Shown here piece by piece: positions 17,776 to 26,317 of a stretch of 64,000 nt of DNA. Source of the stretch: Olivibacter sitiensis DSM 17696. GTDB taxonomy: Bacteria > Bacteroidota > Bacteroidia > Sphingobacteriales > Sphingobacteriaceae. Both the position numbers and the translations under genes were made by a program. The stretch's first letter is position 1; every line of letters begins with the position of its first letter. The stretch is from positions 1 through 64,000 of the forward strand of contig NZ_ATZA01000007.1 of NCBI RefSeq assembly GCF_000427965.1, read 5' to 3'. The notes beneath the pieces are model-generated. The model made no database searches and was not told the origin of the DNA. It saw nothing but the letters and a program-made list of their open reading frames with translations.

Positions 17776-18480
17776 TTATGCTTGTGTTACATGTAAGCCA
17801 CATTCTTTCTTGGATTGATCCTCCCACCACCAGCGCCCGGCTCTGAAATCTTCACCTTCTCGTACGGCGCGGGTGCAAGGAGCGCATCCAATGCTCGGGA
17901 AGCCTTTGTCATGTAATGCGTTGTACACGATATTATGTTTTTTTACAAATTGCTTAACCTCATCTAGGGTCCAATCAAAAATGGGGTGGAACTTAATCAG
18001 ATCGTTTCCTTCATCCCACTCCAAATGGTGCATCTGCCCCCTATTGGCTGATTGTTCCATACGTATGCCGGTAACCCAACATTGGTTTCCTTTCAAAGCT
18101 CTTTTCAGGGGTTCGATCTTACGTATATGACAACATTCTTTCCTGTTTTCCACAGATTCATAGAAGCTGCTTGGGCCTTTCTTGTTTACCATTTCCTCCA
18201 AGGCTGTCCTATCTGGATAATACGCATACAAGGGCTTACCATATATTTCTAATGTCCTATTCCATACATAGTAAGTCTCGGGAAACAATCTCCCAGTCTC
18301 CAGTGTAAACACCTTAATGGGGATATCATTGCTGAAGATTAAATGCGTGATGATTTGATCTTCCCAACCAAAGCTGGTGGAAAAAACAATTTGATCGGAA
18401 AAGCGTTCAGCTAGGTAGCTCAACGATTCGACCGGATCCAATCCTGTTATCTTTTCGTCAATCTCTTCTATTATACTCAT
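17776..18480 (-). CDS. cysH: Adenylyl-sulfate (APS) reductase
   Basis: 234 residues from the ATG at 18480; a GTG six codons upstream is possible. PP-loop fold with STSFGWEDQ and ETGRLFPETYYVW. The cysteine pairs ECCHIR and GCAPC mark the [4Fe-4S]-binding assimilatory APS reductases rather than the cluster-free PAPS type. The C-terminal ECGLH carries the catalytic cysteine. It reduces APS to sulfite using thioredoxin. It is the middle gene of the operon, feeding sulfite to the siroheme enzyme encoded upstream. Confidence 0.93.
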   Translation of the reverse strand: MSIIEEIDEKITGLDPVESLSYLAERFSDQIVFSTSFGWEDQIITHLIFSNDIPIKVFTLETGRLFPETYYVWNRTLEIYGKPLYAYYPDRTALEEMVNKKGPSSFYESVENRKECCHIRKIEPLKRALKGNQCWVTGIRMEQSANRGQMHHLEWDEGNDLIKFHPIFDWTLDEVKQFVKKHNIVYNALHDKGFPSIGCAPCTRAVREGEDFRAGRWWWEDQSKKECGLHVTQA

Positions 18481-18528
18481 CCCTATATATTGTCGCACTT
18501 CAATACGTCAGTGCATTGTTTAGTTAGT

Positions 18529-19149
18529 TTATTCTTTATTTCGCCCTTGCTCCGAAAGGATGGCCGTTATGGCATTCAGTTGCTTCACCTTATCGGCAAA
18601 ATCTCCTTTTAAAGTATCTCTCAATCTATTCAACTGTTCTAGCGTATCCTCTATCTCTTCGGGCAAATAGCCTTGCAATACATCCCGCAAACGTTTGGCC
18701 ATCGTGGGGGATTTCCCATTTGTAGATATCGCTATTTTCAAACTCCCCTTTTTTGCTATAGATGCCAAATAGAAGTCGCACAAATCTGGCTTATCTGCTA
18801 CATTGACGAGCAAATTTCTTTCATGCGCGCTTTGGCAGATAAAGTCGTTCGTCAGTGGATTGGCCGTAGCGGCAATCACTAGGTGCACACCATCAAGATC
18901 TGAAGGAGCATATTCTTTCTTATATATTTCAACATTAGCATATTTGCTGGACAGTTGCTCCACCTTTGCCGAAACTTCCAAAGAAACTACCCTTACATTT
19001 ACCGATGGGCTATTAATAAGCAGAGCCTGTAACTTTTCATAGCCTACATTGCCCGCACCAATCAATAGGACTGTAAGTTGATTAAGCTTCAAAAAAACGG
19101 GGAAAAGCTCGTTTCCTTGACTTCCATTATGCTCCAATGACTGCGACAT
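18529..19149 (-). CDS. Siroheme synthase dehydrogenase/chelatase domain protein
   Basis: 206 residues from the ATG at 19149 (MSQSLEHNGS). This start overlaps the end of cobA by 23 bases, in line with translational coupling. Rossmann motif LLIGAGNVGYEKLQ near residue 30, followed by VIAATANPLTNDFIC and STNGKSPTMAKRLRD, matching the N-terminal half of CysG and yeast Met8p. It oxidises precorrin-2 to sirohydrochlorin and probably inserts ferrous iron to make siroheme for the sulfite reductase of the same operon. The methyltransferase half is a separate gene just upstream. Confidence 0.9.
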   Translation of the reverse strand: MSQSLEHNGSQGNELFPVFLKLNQLTVLLIGAGNVGYEKLQALLINSPSVNVRVVSLEVSAKVEQLSSKYANVEIYKKEYAPSDLDGVHLVIAATANPLTNDFICQSAHERNLLVNVADKPDLCDFYLASIAKKGSLKIAISTNGKSPTMAKRLRDVLQGYLPEEIEDTLEQLNRLRDTLKGDFADKVKQLNAITAILSEQGRNKE

Positions 19150-19918
19150 ATTCCTGAACCAATGTGTCGAAAGCCTTATGCAAGGATACGACTTCGCCCA
19201 AAACAATTAATGCCGGAGCCTTAATCTCTTTTTGTTCTACCAAGTTCACGATGCTTCCCACCGTACCCAAAGCTATCTTTTCATTTTTGGTAGAGCCATT
19301 TTGAATTACCGCTACTGGCAAATTGCTCTTTCCCTCTTCATGAAAAACGTCGCATATCTCCCGTAGTTTACCCAATCCCATGAGCACCACTACGGTTGCA
19401 CTGCTACGAGCGGCGTGGCGAATATCAGCGGATAGCTTCCCTTTGGTTGTTGTGGCAGTCACTACCCAAACGCTTTCACTTTTGCCGCGATGGGTAACTG
19501 GGATATGCTGCACGGCTGGTACACCAAAAGCACTACTGATACCGGGAATAACCTCTACCGGTATATCGTGCTGTTGGACGTGCAGTAGTTCTTCGCCACC
19601 TCTTCCAAAAACAAAACTATCTCCACCTTTCAATCGTACGACATGCCCATATTTCCTAGCATAGTCCACCATCAGAATATTGATGGTGTTTTGCGAATAG
19701 GCATGCGCCCCCGCTCGTTTACCTACATATATTTTCAGGGCATCCTGGGGTACCATATCCAATATTTCGTTTCCCACAAGCGCATCGTACATGACTACAT
19801 TGGCAGACTGCAATGCCTTCACGGCCTTTATAGTGAGTAAATCCGGATCTCCGGGACCTGCTCCTACCAAAGTAACCCTAGCGGACGGATGCATTTCTTT
19901 TTCCACCTTCACAATCAT
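19127..19918 (-). CDS. cobA: Uroporphyrinogen-III C-methyltransferase
   Basis: 263 residues, full length for SUMT. VGAGPGDPDLLTIKAVKAL at the N-terminus, then RLKGGDSFVFGRGGEE and PGISSAFGVPA, all diagnostic of the tetrapyrrole methylase family. It makes precorrin-2 from uroporphyrinogen III with two SAM. The ATG overlaps the sulfite reductase stop as ATGA, so it is translationally coupled. The gene placement shows it serves siroheme rather than cobalamin. Confidence 0.94.
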   Translation of the reverse strand: MIVKVEKEMHPSARVTLVGAGPGDPDLLTIKAVKALQSANVVMYDALVGNEILDMVPQDALKIYVGKRAGAHAYSQNTINILMVDYARKYGHVVRLKGGDSFVFGRGGEELLHVQQHDIPVEVIPGISSAFGVPAVQHIPVTHRGKSESVWVVTATTTKGKLSADIRHAARSSATVVVLMGLGKLREICDVFHEEGKSNLPVAVIQNGSTKNEKIALGTVGSIVNLVEQKEIKAPALIVLGEVVSLHKAFDTLVQEYVAVIGA

Positions 19919-22008
19919 ACGGTTACCTCCTCCATTGCTTCTTTTGCCCTTTGCAAAAACGAAGTGGCAGCTTGCAGGTATTCCTGGGCAAACGCCTCCG
20001 AAGGCTCGTGCTTATTAATCTGCAACACCTCATTTTCAAAACTTCCCGAAGTGAGCTTGAATTGGCTGGTTTCAACAAAATATTTATCAAAATCCTTGAT
20101 AACCGCCATTTGCGTACTATTATTAATTCCCTTTTTCAACAACAGTGCTTTCGCAGTTCCTACATATACGCTGTAACTGTGGTATATGCTATCCGCCCAT
20201 GCACCTGCGTCGAATGATTTCTGTGCCCATCCCAACTTTTCTTCTGATTCATACAGTAGAGTGGCGACCAGGTCTACCACGACACCGGCACATTCTCCTA
20301 CCCCAATAGCCGTAGAGAAGGTTTCTTCATGTCCCCAATCCACGTATTCTTCAGGCTGCAGCGTAGTCAAATCGGCCAATGGCTTCAGCAAGCGGTAGAA
20401 ATAATCTTTACCCTGCCTATCGTAATAGGCGTGGAAATTCTCGTTGTTCGATTTGTTTCCTTCATAATCCTTCAATAAGACACGCAATACATCTGTTGCC
20501 CTCTTTGAAGGTGTTTTAATGACTCTCTCAGCAACGCGTCCTTCGCCATTGCCCACTATACCTCCTCCCAACATAACCTGTACGGCAGGTATCACCTTGC
20601 CATTCACTTTAAGTGAGCTGCCATGAAAACCGATTTCAGCAAGGCCATGCTGACCACATGAATTCATACATCCGCTGATCTTTATTTTCAGGTTGTTTTC
20701 GTATATCAAATCAGGGAATTCGGAATATATCAAATCTTCAAGTACCACGGCCAGGGTCATGCTATTGGAAATCCCCAGGTTACAGGTATCTGTACCCGGA
20801 CAAGTAGTCACGTCCGCCACGCTGTCATATCCAACCAAGGTGAGCCCCAGTTTGTCCAAAGCATAATAGAGTGGTCTGATATTATTCTCCGGCACATATT
20901 TGAGCAAGAGGCTTTGACTTTGAGTAATGCGTATCTCATCGGCGACATAAGGCTTAATGGCCGCTATGAAAGCTCTGCCTTTATCCGTTTTTATATCGCC
21001 AATCGGGATTTTTACATAAACGCCATAATATCCTTGTTGTTTTTGTTCAAAAACATTGGTCTCCAACCACTTTTGATAATGTTCTTCATCGCGCAAAGTT
21101 ATACCCTCACCTTGGTATATCTCTGGCAAAGCAGGCTCATCCAACATGTCGAGTACTATTTCATAATGCTTCACCTTGTTAGCCAGTTCTTCCTCTTTTA
21201 CCAATGCCAGAAATTCTTCTAAGCCAATTTTCTGTATGAGGAACTTCATACGTGCCTTATTGCGATTGTTGCGTTCGCCATATCTATCGAACACCCTCAA
21301 GATAGCTTCCATGAACGGAATAATTCTATTGGCAGGCAAGAACTCATATACTGGATAAGCCAATAGGGGCTGGGCACCGAGCCCGCCTCCAACAACTACC
21401 TTAAATCCACGGTTACCATCAGCATCCAGCTTCGGAATGAGCCCAACGTCATGAATAAAAGAATAGGCTGTATCTTTTTCACTGCTGGAAAAGGCAATCT
21501 TTATTTTTCTGCCCATTTCTTGGCAAATAGGGTTACGCAAGAAATAGGAAAACACCGCATGGGCATAGGGAGAGACGTCAAAAGGTTCAAGTGGATCGAT
21601 GCCAGCGGTAGGCGATGCAGTTACATTGCGCACGGTATTGCCACAAGCTTCTCTCAGAGTTATATCGTCTTGCTCCAACTTAGCCCACAATTCTGGTGTG
21701 CGATCCAAATTCACATAATGAATCTGGATATCTTGCCGCGTAGTCAGGTGCATATTACTGCTACCATACTCATCGGCGATGTCCGCAATACGAAGAAATT
21801 GCTTCATGCTCAACTTGCCAAAGGGCAGTTTGATGCGTACCATTTGAACTCCTGGTTGCCGCTGGCCATAAACCCCTCTCGCCAAACGGAGACTACGAAA
21901 GCGCTCTTCATGAATCTGACCTTCACGAAACGCTCTTATCTTTTTCTCCAAATCTATTATATCCTGTTCTACTACAGGATTTTCCAGTTCCGTCCTAAAA
22001 CTTTGCAT
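19915..22008 (-). CDS. Ferredoxin-type sulfite reductase with C-terminal HEPN domain
   Basis: 697 residues. Two ferredoxin-like half domains and two siroheme domains occupy about residues 1-520. Cluster ligands are in CPGTDTCNLG and SGCMNSCGQHG, with conserved basic residues (TRQDIQIH) for substrate. Reduces sulfite to sulfide; nitrite cannot be excluded from sequence, but the sulfate genes behind it favour sulfite. The last ~165 residues (from about YVDWGHEE) are helical and match HEPN-like domains known to be fused to this enzyme in Bacteroidota. I see no RxxxxxH-type ribonuclease motif in it, so it is probably structural or binds a small molecule. First gene of the operon. Confidence 0.9.
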   Translation of the reverse strand: MQSFRTELENPVVEQDIIDLEKKIRAFREGQIHEERFRSLRLARGVYGQRQPGVQMVRIKLPFGKLSMKQFLRIADIADEYGSSNMHLTTRQDIQIHYVNLDRTPELWAKLEQDDITLREACGNTVRNVTASPTAGIDPLEPFDVSPYAHAVFSYFLRNPICQEMGRKIKIAFSSSEKDTAYSFIHDVGLIPKLDADGNRGFKVVVGGGLGAQPLLAYPVYEFLPANRIIPFMEAILRVFDRYGERNNRNKARMKFLIQKIGLEEFLALVKEEELANKVKHYEIVLDMLDEPALPEIYQGEGITLRDEEHYQKWLETNVFEQKQQGYYGVYVKIPIGDIKTDKGRAFIAAIKPYVADEIRITQSQSLLLKYVPENNIRPLYYALDKLGLTLVGYDSVADVTTCPGTDTCNLGISNSMTLAVVLEDLIYSEFPDLIYENNLKIKISGCMNSCGQHGLAEIGFHGSSLKVNGKVIPAVQVMLGGGIVGNGEGRVAERVIKTPSKRATDVLRVLLKDYEGNKSNNENFHAYYDRQGKDYFYRLLKPLADLTTLQPEEYVDWGHEETFSTAIGVGECAGVVVDLVATLLYESEEKLGWAQKSFDAGAWADSIYHSYSVYVGTAKALLLKKGINNSTQMAVIKDFDKYFVETSQFKLTSGSFENEVLQINKHEPSEAFAQEYLQAATSFLQRAKEAMEEVTV

Positions 22009-22045
22009 GCTCTACAATTTGTCAATCACACCCACTATTGACTTG

Positions 22046-22053
22046 CAAATATA
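22046..22053 (-). promoter_or_regulatory. Possible -7 box of the sulfate assimilation operon
   Basis: On the minus strand TATATTTG fits TANNTTTG and lies 38 bases upstream of the sulfite reductase ATG. No properly spaced TTTG was found for the -33 position. Confidence 0.35.
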
Positions 22054-22213
22054 CAAAGTATATGTTATTTATAGTCTTTACTGTCCAAATTTTATATTTA
22101 ATCCAGTTTGGGATTATGATTACCTTTGTGTTGTCTAAACGTCCGCTCTTTCTCTTGCCCGAAAATAAAGATGCTTAGGTTTTAGTTTACATTATTTAAG
22201 AGTAGTAAGCACC

Positions 22214-22777
22214 ATGACAACAACAAATAGATGGATAATTGCAAAATACGGCCTATTAACTACCCTTTTTTGCTTATCTTTCATTTGCCCAGCACAAGAC
22301 ATCAAAAGAGACATAACCAACGTTATTGTGAAGGAAAATCTTATTAAGAACAACAAATTGGCCATTATTGCTTGTGACAGCAACGACACGCCACTGGAGC
22401 ACGTCAATGGCACCTATAGCTTTGTTATTAACGGATTCAAGCAATCGCTCGTTTTTCATGATGGCGTGGCCATATCACCCCAAGAAATCGACAAATCACT
22501 ATTTGTCCTATTGAAGCATGAAAATACACACGGAGCATTCAGCAAATTATACTACGTATACAAGGGAGCTGACAGCCTCAAGCCTATAAAAATCAGCTGG
22601 ATGTTTTTACTTTTAATACCGGTTGTTCTGATCATAATCGCCAGCTTATACAAAAGGTTATTAATCATCGCGGTTATCGCACTGATTGCCCTTGGTTATT
22701 TTGGTTATAGCAAAGGATTGGAACTTTGGTCTGTCTTGGAGACCATTTTTCAGGGACTTAAGAACTTTATAAACTGA
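22214..22777 (+). CDS. Small membrane protein of unknown function
   Basis: 187 residues, no recognised family. An N-terminal signal sequence (about 1-28, ending near CPAQ) leads into a periplasmic domain of about 100 residues with several short beta-strand-like stretches. Then come two closely spaced hydrophobic helices (about 129-145 and 148-165) and a short tail. A TACCTTTG box at 22121-22128 could be its -7 element. It sits between the divergent sulfate operon and the convergent tamL gene, so context gives no hint. The codon use and signal peptide suggest a real gene. Confidence 0.65.
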   Translation: MTTTNRWIIAKYGLLTTLFCLSFICPAQDIKRDITNVIVKENLIKNNKLAIIACDSNDTPLEHVNGTYSFVINGFKQSLVFHDGVAISPQEIDKSLFVLLKHENTHGAFSKLYYVYKGADSLKPIKISWMFLLLIPVVLIIIASLYKRLLIIAVIALIALGYFGYSKGLELWSVLETIFQGLKNFIN

Positions 22778-22807
22778 AGACTATTGGCAAATCGATATCC
22801 CGCTTTC

Positions 22808-25165
22808 CTAAAAAGGCATACCGATACCAAAATTATACTGCACAAAATTATAGGGATCAGGGGCATTCGTTAGGGCATATTCGCGCTTAAACTCCCTGCT
22901 ATTAAACAATTCGGTAATGACCCATTGCTTTCTCCCTGTAAACTGTGGGTCTTTTATTTTGAACCCCACGTCAAAGCGAAACACGAAATAATCCAAGTCA
23001 AACCGCAGCCCAGTACCGGCACCTATGGCCATCTGACCTAAGAACCTGTCCCATTTAAATACGGCCGGGTCGCCCGTTGTTTCTTCTTCCTTGAGTCTCC
23101 AAATATTGCCTATGTCAGAGAATGCAGCGCCTTTCAATTTCGCTCCGAAGAAATCGTTCAAAAGCTTGAAACGGTACTCAAAATTGCCCACTATTTTGAT
23201 GTCTCCCAATTGATCGAGATTTCTCAGGTTCAACCGTAGGGAGTCTGACAAGATAGATCTATTATAATTTCCCGGTCCCAAAGTACGTGCTTGCCAAGCA
23301 CGCATATCGTTCATCCCGCCAGCAAAAAAGCTCTTCTCGAAAATCAGAAACTCTTGGTTATTGCCGTATGGCACACCTACACCTGCGTTGATGCGGGCCA
23401 CAAATTGCCTCTCGGCTCCCAAGTGCATGTAGCGCCTTAGGTCTAACTCCACTTTGGCATATTGCAGGTAAGGCACATTGAATACTGTTCTTTCGCCATC
23501 TTCGTCTACCCTAAAACTGAATAAGCGAGACAAGAGAGCCAAGCTATTGCCGCTCACGTCGGCCATACCTCGAAAAAACCAAAAGTTCTCGTATGAATTA
23601 AGGCGTAGGGTATTAACCGTATAGGAATATTGACTACCTAGGCCAAAATAAGCCCTGTTATTAGTTCGGACATATAGCTCATATCCTTCGCCAGTCAGAT
23701 ACTGAAGAAAACCAGGATCCAGTCGTCCATCCCGGTACTCAACCAAAATCGGCGTCAAGCCATGCAATTTATACCTAGTCTCATACCAGTTATAGGTGAT
23801 GGAATTTGTAATGTATCTATTACTATAGGTATTTACTTGATCAAACACCTGGAGGTTGCTGGCAAAAACGGTGTGTGGCATGCCATTTTTGCCCATCACA
23901 GGTATGTTGAAAGGAACGATAATGCGAGGAATAGTCAAGGTAGCGCCTACTTGCAAGTCCCTGTTCCAAATCCTATTCCAGAGTGCTCCACTGAGACGTG
24001 AATCAAACAGGACGCCGTAGCGTGCTTTGATTTCTAATTGCTCGGCACCACCAAAAAGGTTCCTATTCGTGTAAGTATTTCCCAAGTTGAAGCCATTTCT
24101 TCCAGAAGCAAAGGTATATTCCCCTTCCACCCTGTTTCCCATTCGTTTCATGGGAGTGATGTCGTAGTTTACATTCAGCTTAGTAGAGTCTTTCTTTTCG
24201 TAGCTTATTTTTACCCCCCGAAAAATATTCAATTCGTAAAGTCTATCGTAGGTAAGATTCTCCTTGGAAACGTCGAACTTCTCTCCTTGCGTGTTGTAAA
24301 TGTATCTTGCCAGTGGTCTGGCACGTATTCTCTTGGAAAAATCGTTGAAAACAACACCCTTTGGTTGTGGCATGCGCTTAAAGGTGCTATCTCCAAAAGT
24401 TTCTCTACTATCCCTTATATTTACAAAACTGGAATCAATATAAAAAACAACGTGTTTGTCTTGTTCTGGGGGATTGTCGATATACATGACCAAATCTGCC
24501 TGAGAGGAATGCAAGCTGGAGTCCACATCAAAACGGACATATTGCCTCAAATAGTCGTAATAGCCGTTCCTTCTAAAGATATTATAGGTATTCTCCCTTT
24601 CGTTTACAAGCGAGTCTGCATCATATCTCATCCCCTCGCGCAGCGTTTGCTGACTGCCCTTTTCGTTTTCATACAAGGCAAGCAATACTGTATCGGGCAC
24701 AACGTAGGTAATATTCCTTATGGAAAAAGCTCCGCCTTGTTTCACGTCAAACTTAACAGTCGCCTTCTTTTTGCTAATGGCAACGGAACTGCTCACCTCG
24801 GCATTAAAATACCCTTTGGAATTGAGGAATTTCTCAATTTGGTTTCTCGAAATCTCCACCAGCGTGCTATCCAAGATTCGGGGAGCTTCTCCTACATTCC
24901 TAACCCTTTCGGTACGATAACGTCCGCCTTTGGCATTGGCCAGGTTATATAGAAAGAGCTTAAACCTAGAGTTGGGCCTGATATCTCTTTGGATATATTG
25001 TTGGGCTTGCTCCGTAAAATCATCCTTAACACCGTTCAGTTTTACTTTTGTCACAAGTGCTTGGTCGTCCTCTAATAATCTTGTACTACGACACGATGCG
25101 AAAAATAGCGGCAAAAGCGCTAATATTGCAAACGAAACTTTTATTTTCTGAAGAAATGCTCTCAA
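22808..25165 (-). CDS. tamL: TamL-type lipidated Omp85 protein
   Basis: 785 residues. Lipobox FFASC puts the lipidated cysteine at residue 25. POTRA-like domains (about 35-330) precede a 16-strand Omp85 barrel with conserved elements such as GNTYTNRNLFGGAE, FFAGGMNDMRAW and a C-terminal FGIGMPF. TamL is the lipoprotein variant of TamA in Bacteroidota, which works with a TamB-like inner-membrane partner in outer-membrane biogenesis; no tamB lies in this window. The only start that keeps the signal sequence is the TTG at 25165. It overlaps the 5' end of the divergent methyltransferase gene by ten bases. Confidence 0.85.
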   Translation of the reverse strand: MRAFLQKIKVSFAILALLPLFFASCRSTRLLEDDQALVTKVKLNGVKDDFTEQAQQYIQRDIRPNSRFKLFLYNLANAKGGRYRTERVRNVGEAPRILDSTLVEISRNQIEKFLNSKGYFNAEVSSSVAISKKKATVKFDVKQGGAFSIRNITYVVPDTVLLALYENEKGSQQTLREGMRYDADSLVNERENTYNIFRRNGYYDYLRQYVRFDVDSSLHSSQADLVMYIDNPPEQDKHVVFYIDSSFVNIRDSRETFGDSTFKRMPQPKGVVFNDFSKRIRARPLARYIYNTQGEKFDVSKENLTYDRLYELNIFRGVKISYEKKDSTKLNVNYDITPMKRMGNRVEGEYTFASGRNGFNLGNTYTNRNLFGGAEQLEIKARYGVLFDSRLSGALWNRIWNRDLQVGATLTIPRIIVPFNIPVMGKNGMPHTVFASNLQVFDQVNTYSNRYITNSITYNWYETRYKLHGLTPILVEYRDGRLDPGFLQYLTGEGYELYVRTNNRAYFGLGSQYSYTVNTLRLNSYENFWFFRGMADVSGNSLALLSRLFSFRVDEDGERTVFNVPYLQYAKVELDLRRYMHLGAERQFVARINAGVGVPYGNNQEFLIFEKSFFAGGMNDMRAWQARTLGPGNYNRSILSDSLRLNLRNLDQLGDIKIVGNFEYRFKLLNDFFGAKLKGAAFSDIGNIWRLKEEETTGDPAVFKWDRFLGQMAIGAGTGLRFDLDYFVFRFDVGFKIKDPQFTGRKQWVITELFNSREFKREYALTNAPDPYNFVQYNFGIGMPF

Positions 25166-25908
25166 AATCTCAACTCCATTTCCTACGATCCCTGCACCTG
25201 AAAAAATTCAGAAAAGAACACCAATTGTTCATTGCTGAGGGTATAAAGTCCATAACGGAATTTATACGTTCAAGTTATGCCATCGAAACTATTTATTATA
25301 CGCCCCCATTTGCCGTACAAATTGAAAAACTATCGCCAAAGATAAACAAAAGCCTGATTGATGAGACTGATCTGCAAAAAATAAGCGCCTTAAAAACACC
25401 TCAGGGTATCTTGGCAACCATCAAAATGCCCATTTCGGAAGTACCTGACATGACATTGCTGCAAAACAAGTTCAGTATTGTTTTGGACAACATTCAAGAC
25501 CCTGGAAACATGGGTACTATTATTCGCACGGCAGATTGGTTTGGCATTCATCAGATCATATGCTCCAATGACACGGTGGAGGCATACAACCCCAAGGTCG
25601 TGCAAGCCACCATGGGTTCTTTGGCGCACGTAGCCGTCTATTACCTAGATTTGGACAGGTGGCTTCCAGAGGCAGACATGCCCCAATATGCGGCCATGTT
25701 GGGCGGACGCTCCATTTACGACACGCCTTTTGGGACTTCGGGCCTACTTATCATGGGCAACGAAGGCCATGGTGTTCGAGCGCAGTTGTTGACAAAGGAC
25801 GTGCAGCATGTTACCATTCCAAAATTTGGAGAAGCCGAGTCACTCAACGTGGCACAGGCAACCGCCATATTTTGTTCGGAAATAAAGAGGAATACTCGAA
25901 ATTTTTAA
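25156..25908 (+). CDS. SPOUT-family RNA 2'-O-methyltransferase (TrmH/RlmB-like)
   Basis: 250 residues from the ATG at 25156. The frame extends upstream to a TTG at 25048, inside tamL, but MLSKSQLHFLRSLHLKKFRKE is the family-like N-terminus. An N-terminal substrate-binding domain (about 1-90) is followed by a SpoU methylase domain with the three trefoil-knot motifs: DNIQDPGNMGTIIRTADWF, LLIMGNEGHGV and IPKFGEAESLNVA. It methylates a ribose in rRNA or tRNA with SAM; the exact site is not readable. Its promoter must lie within the tamL coding region; TACTTTTG at 25043-25050 is a candidate -7 box. Confidence 0.9.
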   Translation: MLSKSQLHFLRSLHLKKFRKEHQLFIAEGIKSITEFIRSSYAIETIYYTPPFAVQIEKLSPKINKSLIDETDLQKISALKTPQGILATIKMPISEVPDMTLLQNKFSIVLDNIQDPGNMGTIIRTADWFGIHQIICSNDTVEAYNPKVVQATMGSLAHVAVYYLDLDRWLPEADMPQYAAMLGGRSIYDTPFGTSGLLIMGNEGHGVRAQLLTKDVQHVTIPKFGEAESLNVAQATAIFCSEIKRNTRNF

Positions 25909-25921
25909 ACTAAAAATTAGC

Positions 25922-25947
25922 TTTGAAATAATATTTTACTATTTTTG
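25922..25947 (+). promoter_or_regulatory. Promoter of tRNA-Cys
   Basis: TATTTTTG at 25940-25947 is a perfect TANNTTTG box ending 17 bases before the tRNA. A TTTG at 25922-25925 is the likely -33 element, but the 14-base spacer is shorter than usual. Transcription would start near 25954. Confidence 0.5.
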
Positions 25948-25964
25948 CAGTCCGTTTGAAAAAC

Positions 25965-26035
25965 GGTCGGATGGCCGAGTGGCTAGGCTGAGCTCTGCAA
26001 AAGCTCCTACAGCGGTTCGAATCCGCTTCCGACCT
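25965..26035 (+). tRNA. tRNA-Cys (GCA)
   Basis: 71-base cloverleaf. Acceptor stem GGTCGGA/TCCGACC with discriminator T. Anticodon arm GAGCT-CTGCAAA-AGCTC gives anticodon GCA, and the T-loop is GGTTCGAATCC. No CCA is encoded. A 60-codon gene follows 27 bases later and shares the downstream terminator. Confidence 0.95.
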
Positions 26036-26062
26036 CAAAAGATTTATAGAAAAAATATAACC

Positions 26063-26245
26063 ATGGGAGTTACACGTTTAAAAAGAAAAGATAGAAGAAA
26101 TAAAACGGTTTCACGTTTGGAAGTCCAATTCCTAAAACTTGGCCGTAACATCGAATTGGGAAGCCGTTCAAAGCTATCCCCAACTAGTCAGATAGCCAAG
26201 AACCAAGAGGTTTTGGACAAGTTAGCTGCTCAAAACAAGAAATAG
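26063..26245 (+). CDS. Small basic protein of unknown function
   Basis: 60 residues from ATG at 26063. It is strikingly basic at the N-terminus (MGVTRLKRKDRRNKT), with a middle segment VQFLKLGRNIELGSRSKL and a short helical C-terminus (EVLDKLAAQNKK). The frame remains open back into the tRNA, but the ATG after the tRNA is the sensible start. Probably co-transcribed with tRNA-Cys and ended by the terminator at 26274. Size and charge suggest an RNA- or ribosome-associated protein, but no family is assigned; this is inference. Confidence 0.7.
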   Translation: MGVTRLKRKDRRNKTVSRLEVQFLKLGRNIELGSRSKLSPTSQIAKNQEVLDKLAAQNKK

Positions 26246-26273
26246 ACAATAGCAATATTGATTTCATCATACT

Positions 26274-26302
26274 AACCTGTGGCAAATGTTACAGGTTTTT
26301 TT
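26274..26302 (+). terminator. Terminator of the tRNA-Cys/small protein transcript
   Basis: Stem AACCTGT/ACAGGTT with a 10-base loop, followed by a run of seven T residues. It covers a GTG at 26279 that opens the next frame, which argues that the next gene really starts at the ATG at 26318. Confidence 0.85.
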
Positions 26303-26317
26303 GTTTCCTCTAGGCAC

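Noticed and set aside
19915-20420. HEPN tail as a toxin or RNase
   Set aside because: No RxxxxxH-type motif was seen and no antitoxin gene lies nearby; the domain is fused to a metabolic enzyme.
24038-24952. 304-codon open frame antisense to tamL
   Set aside because: It lies wholly within the clear Omp85 gene on the other strand, has no domain and no start signals.
26279-26317. GTG start for the second SPOUT methyltransferase
   Set aside because: These codons form the terminator hairpin of the preceding transcript; ATG at 26318 is the family-like start.
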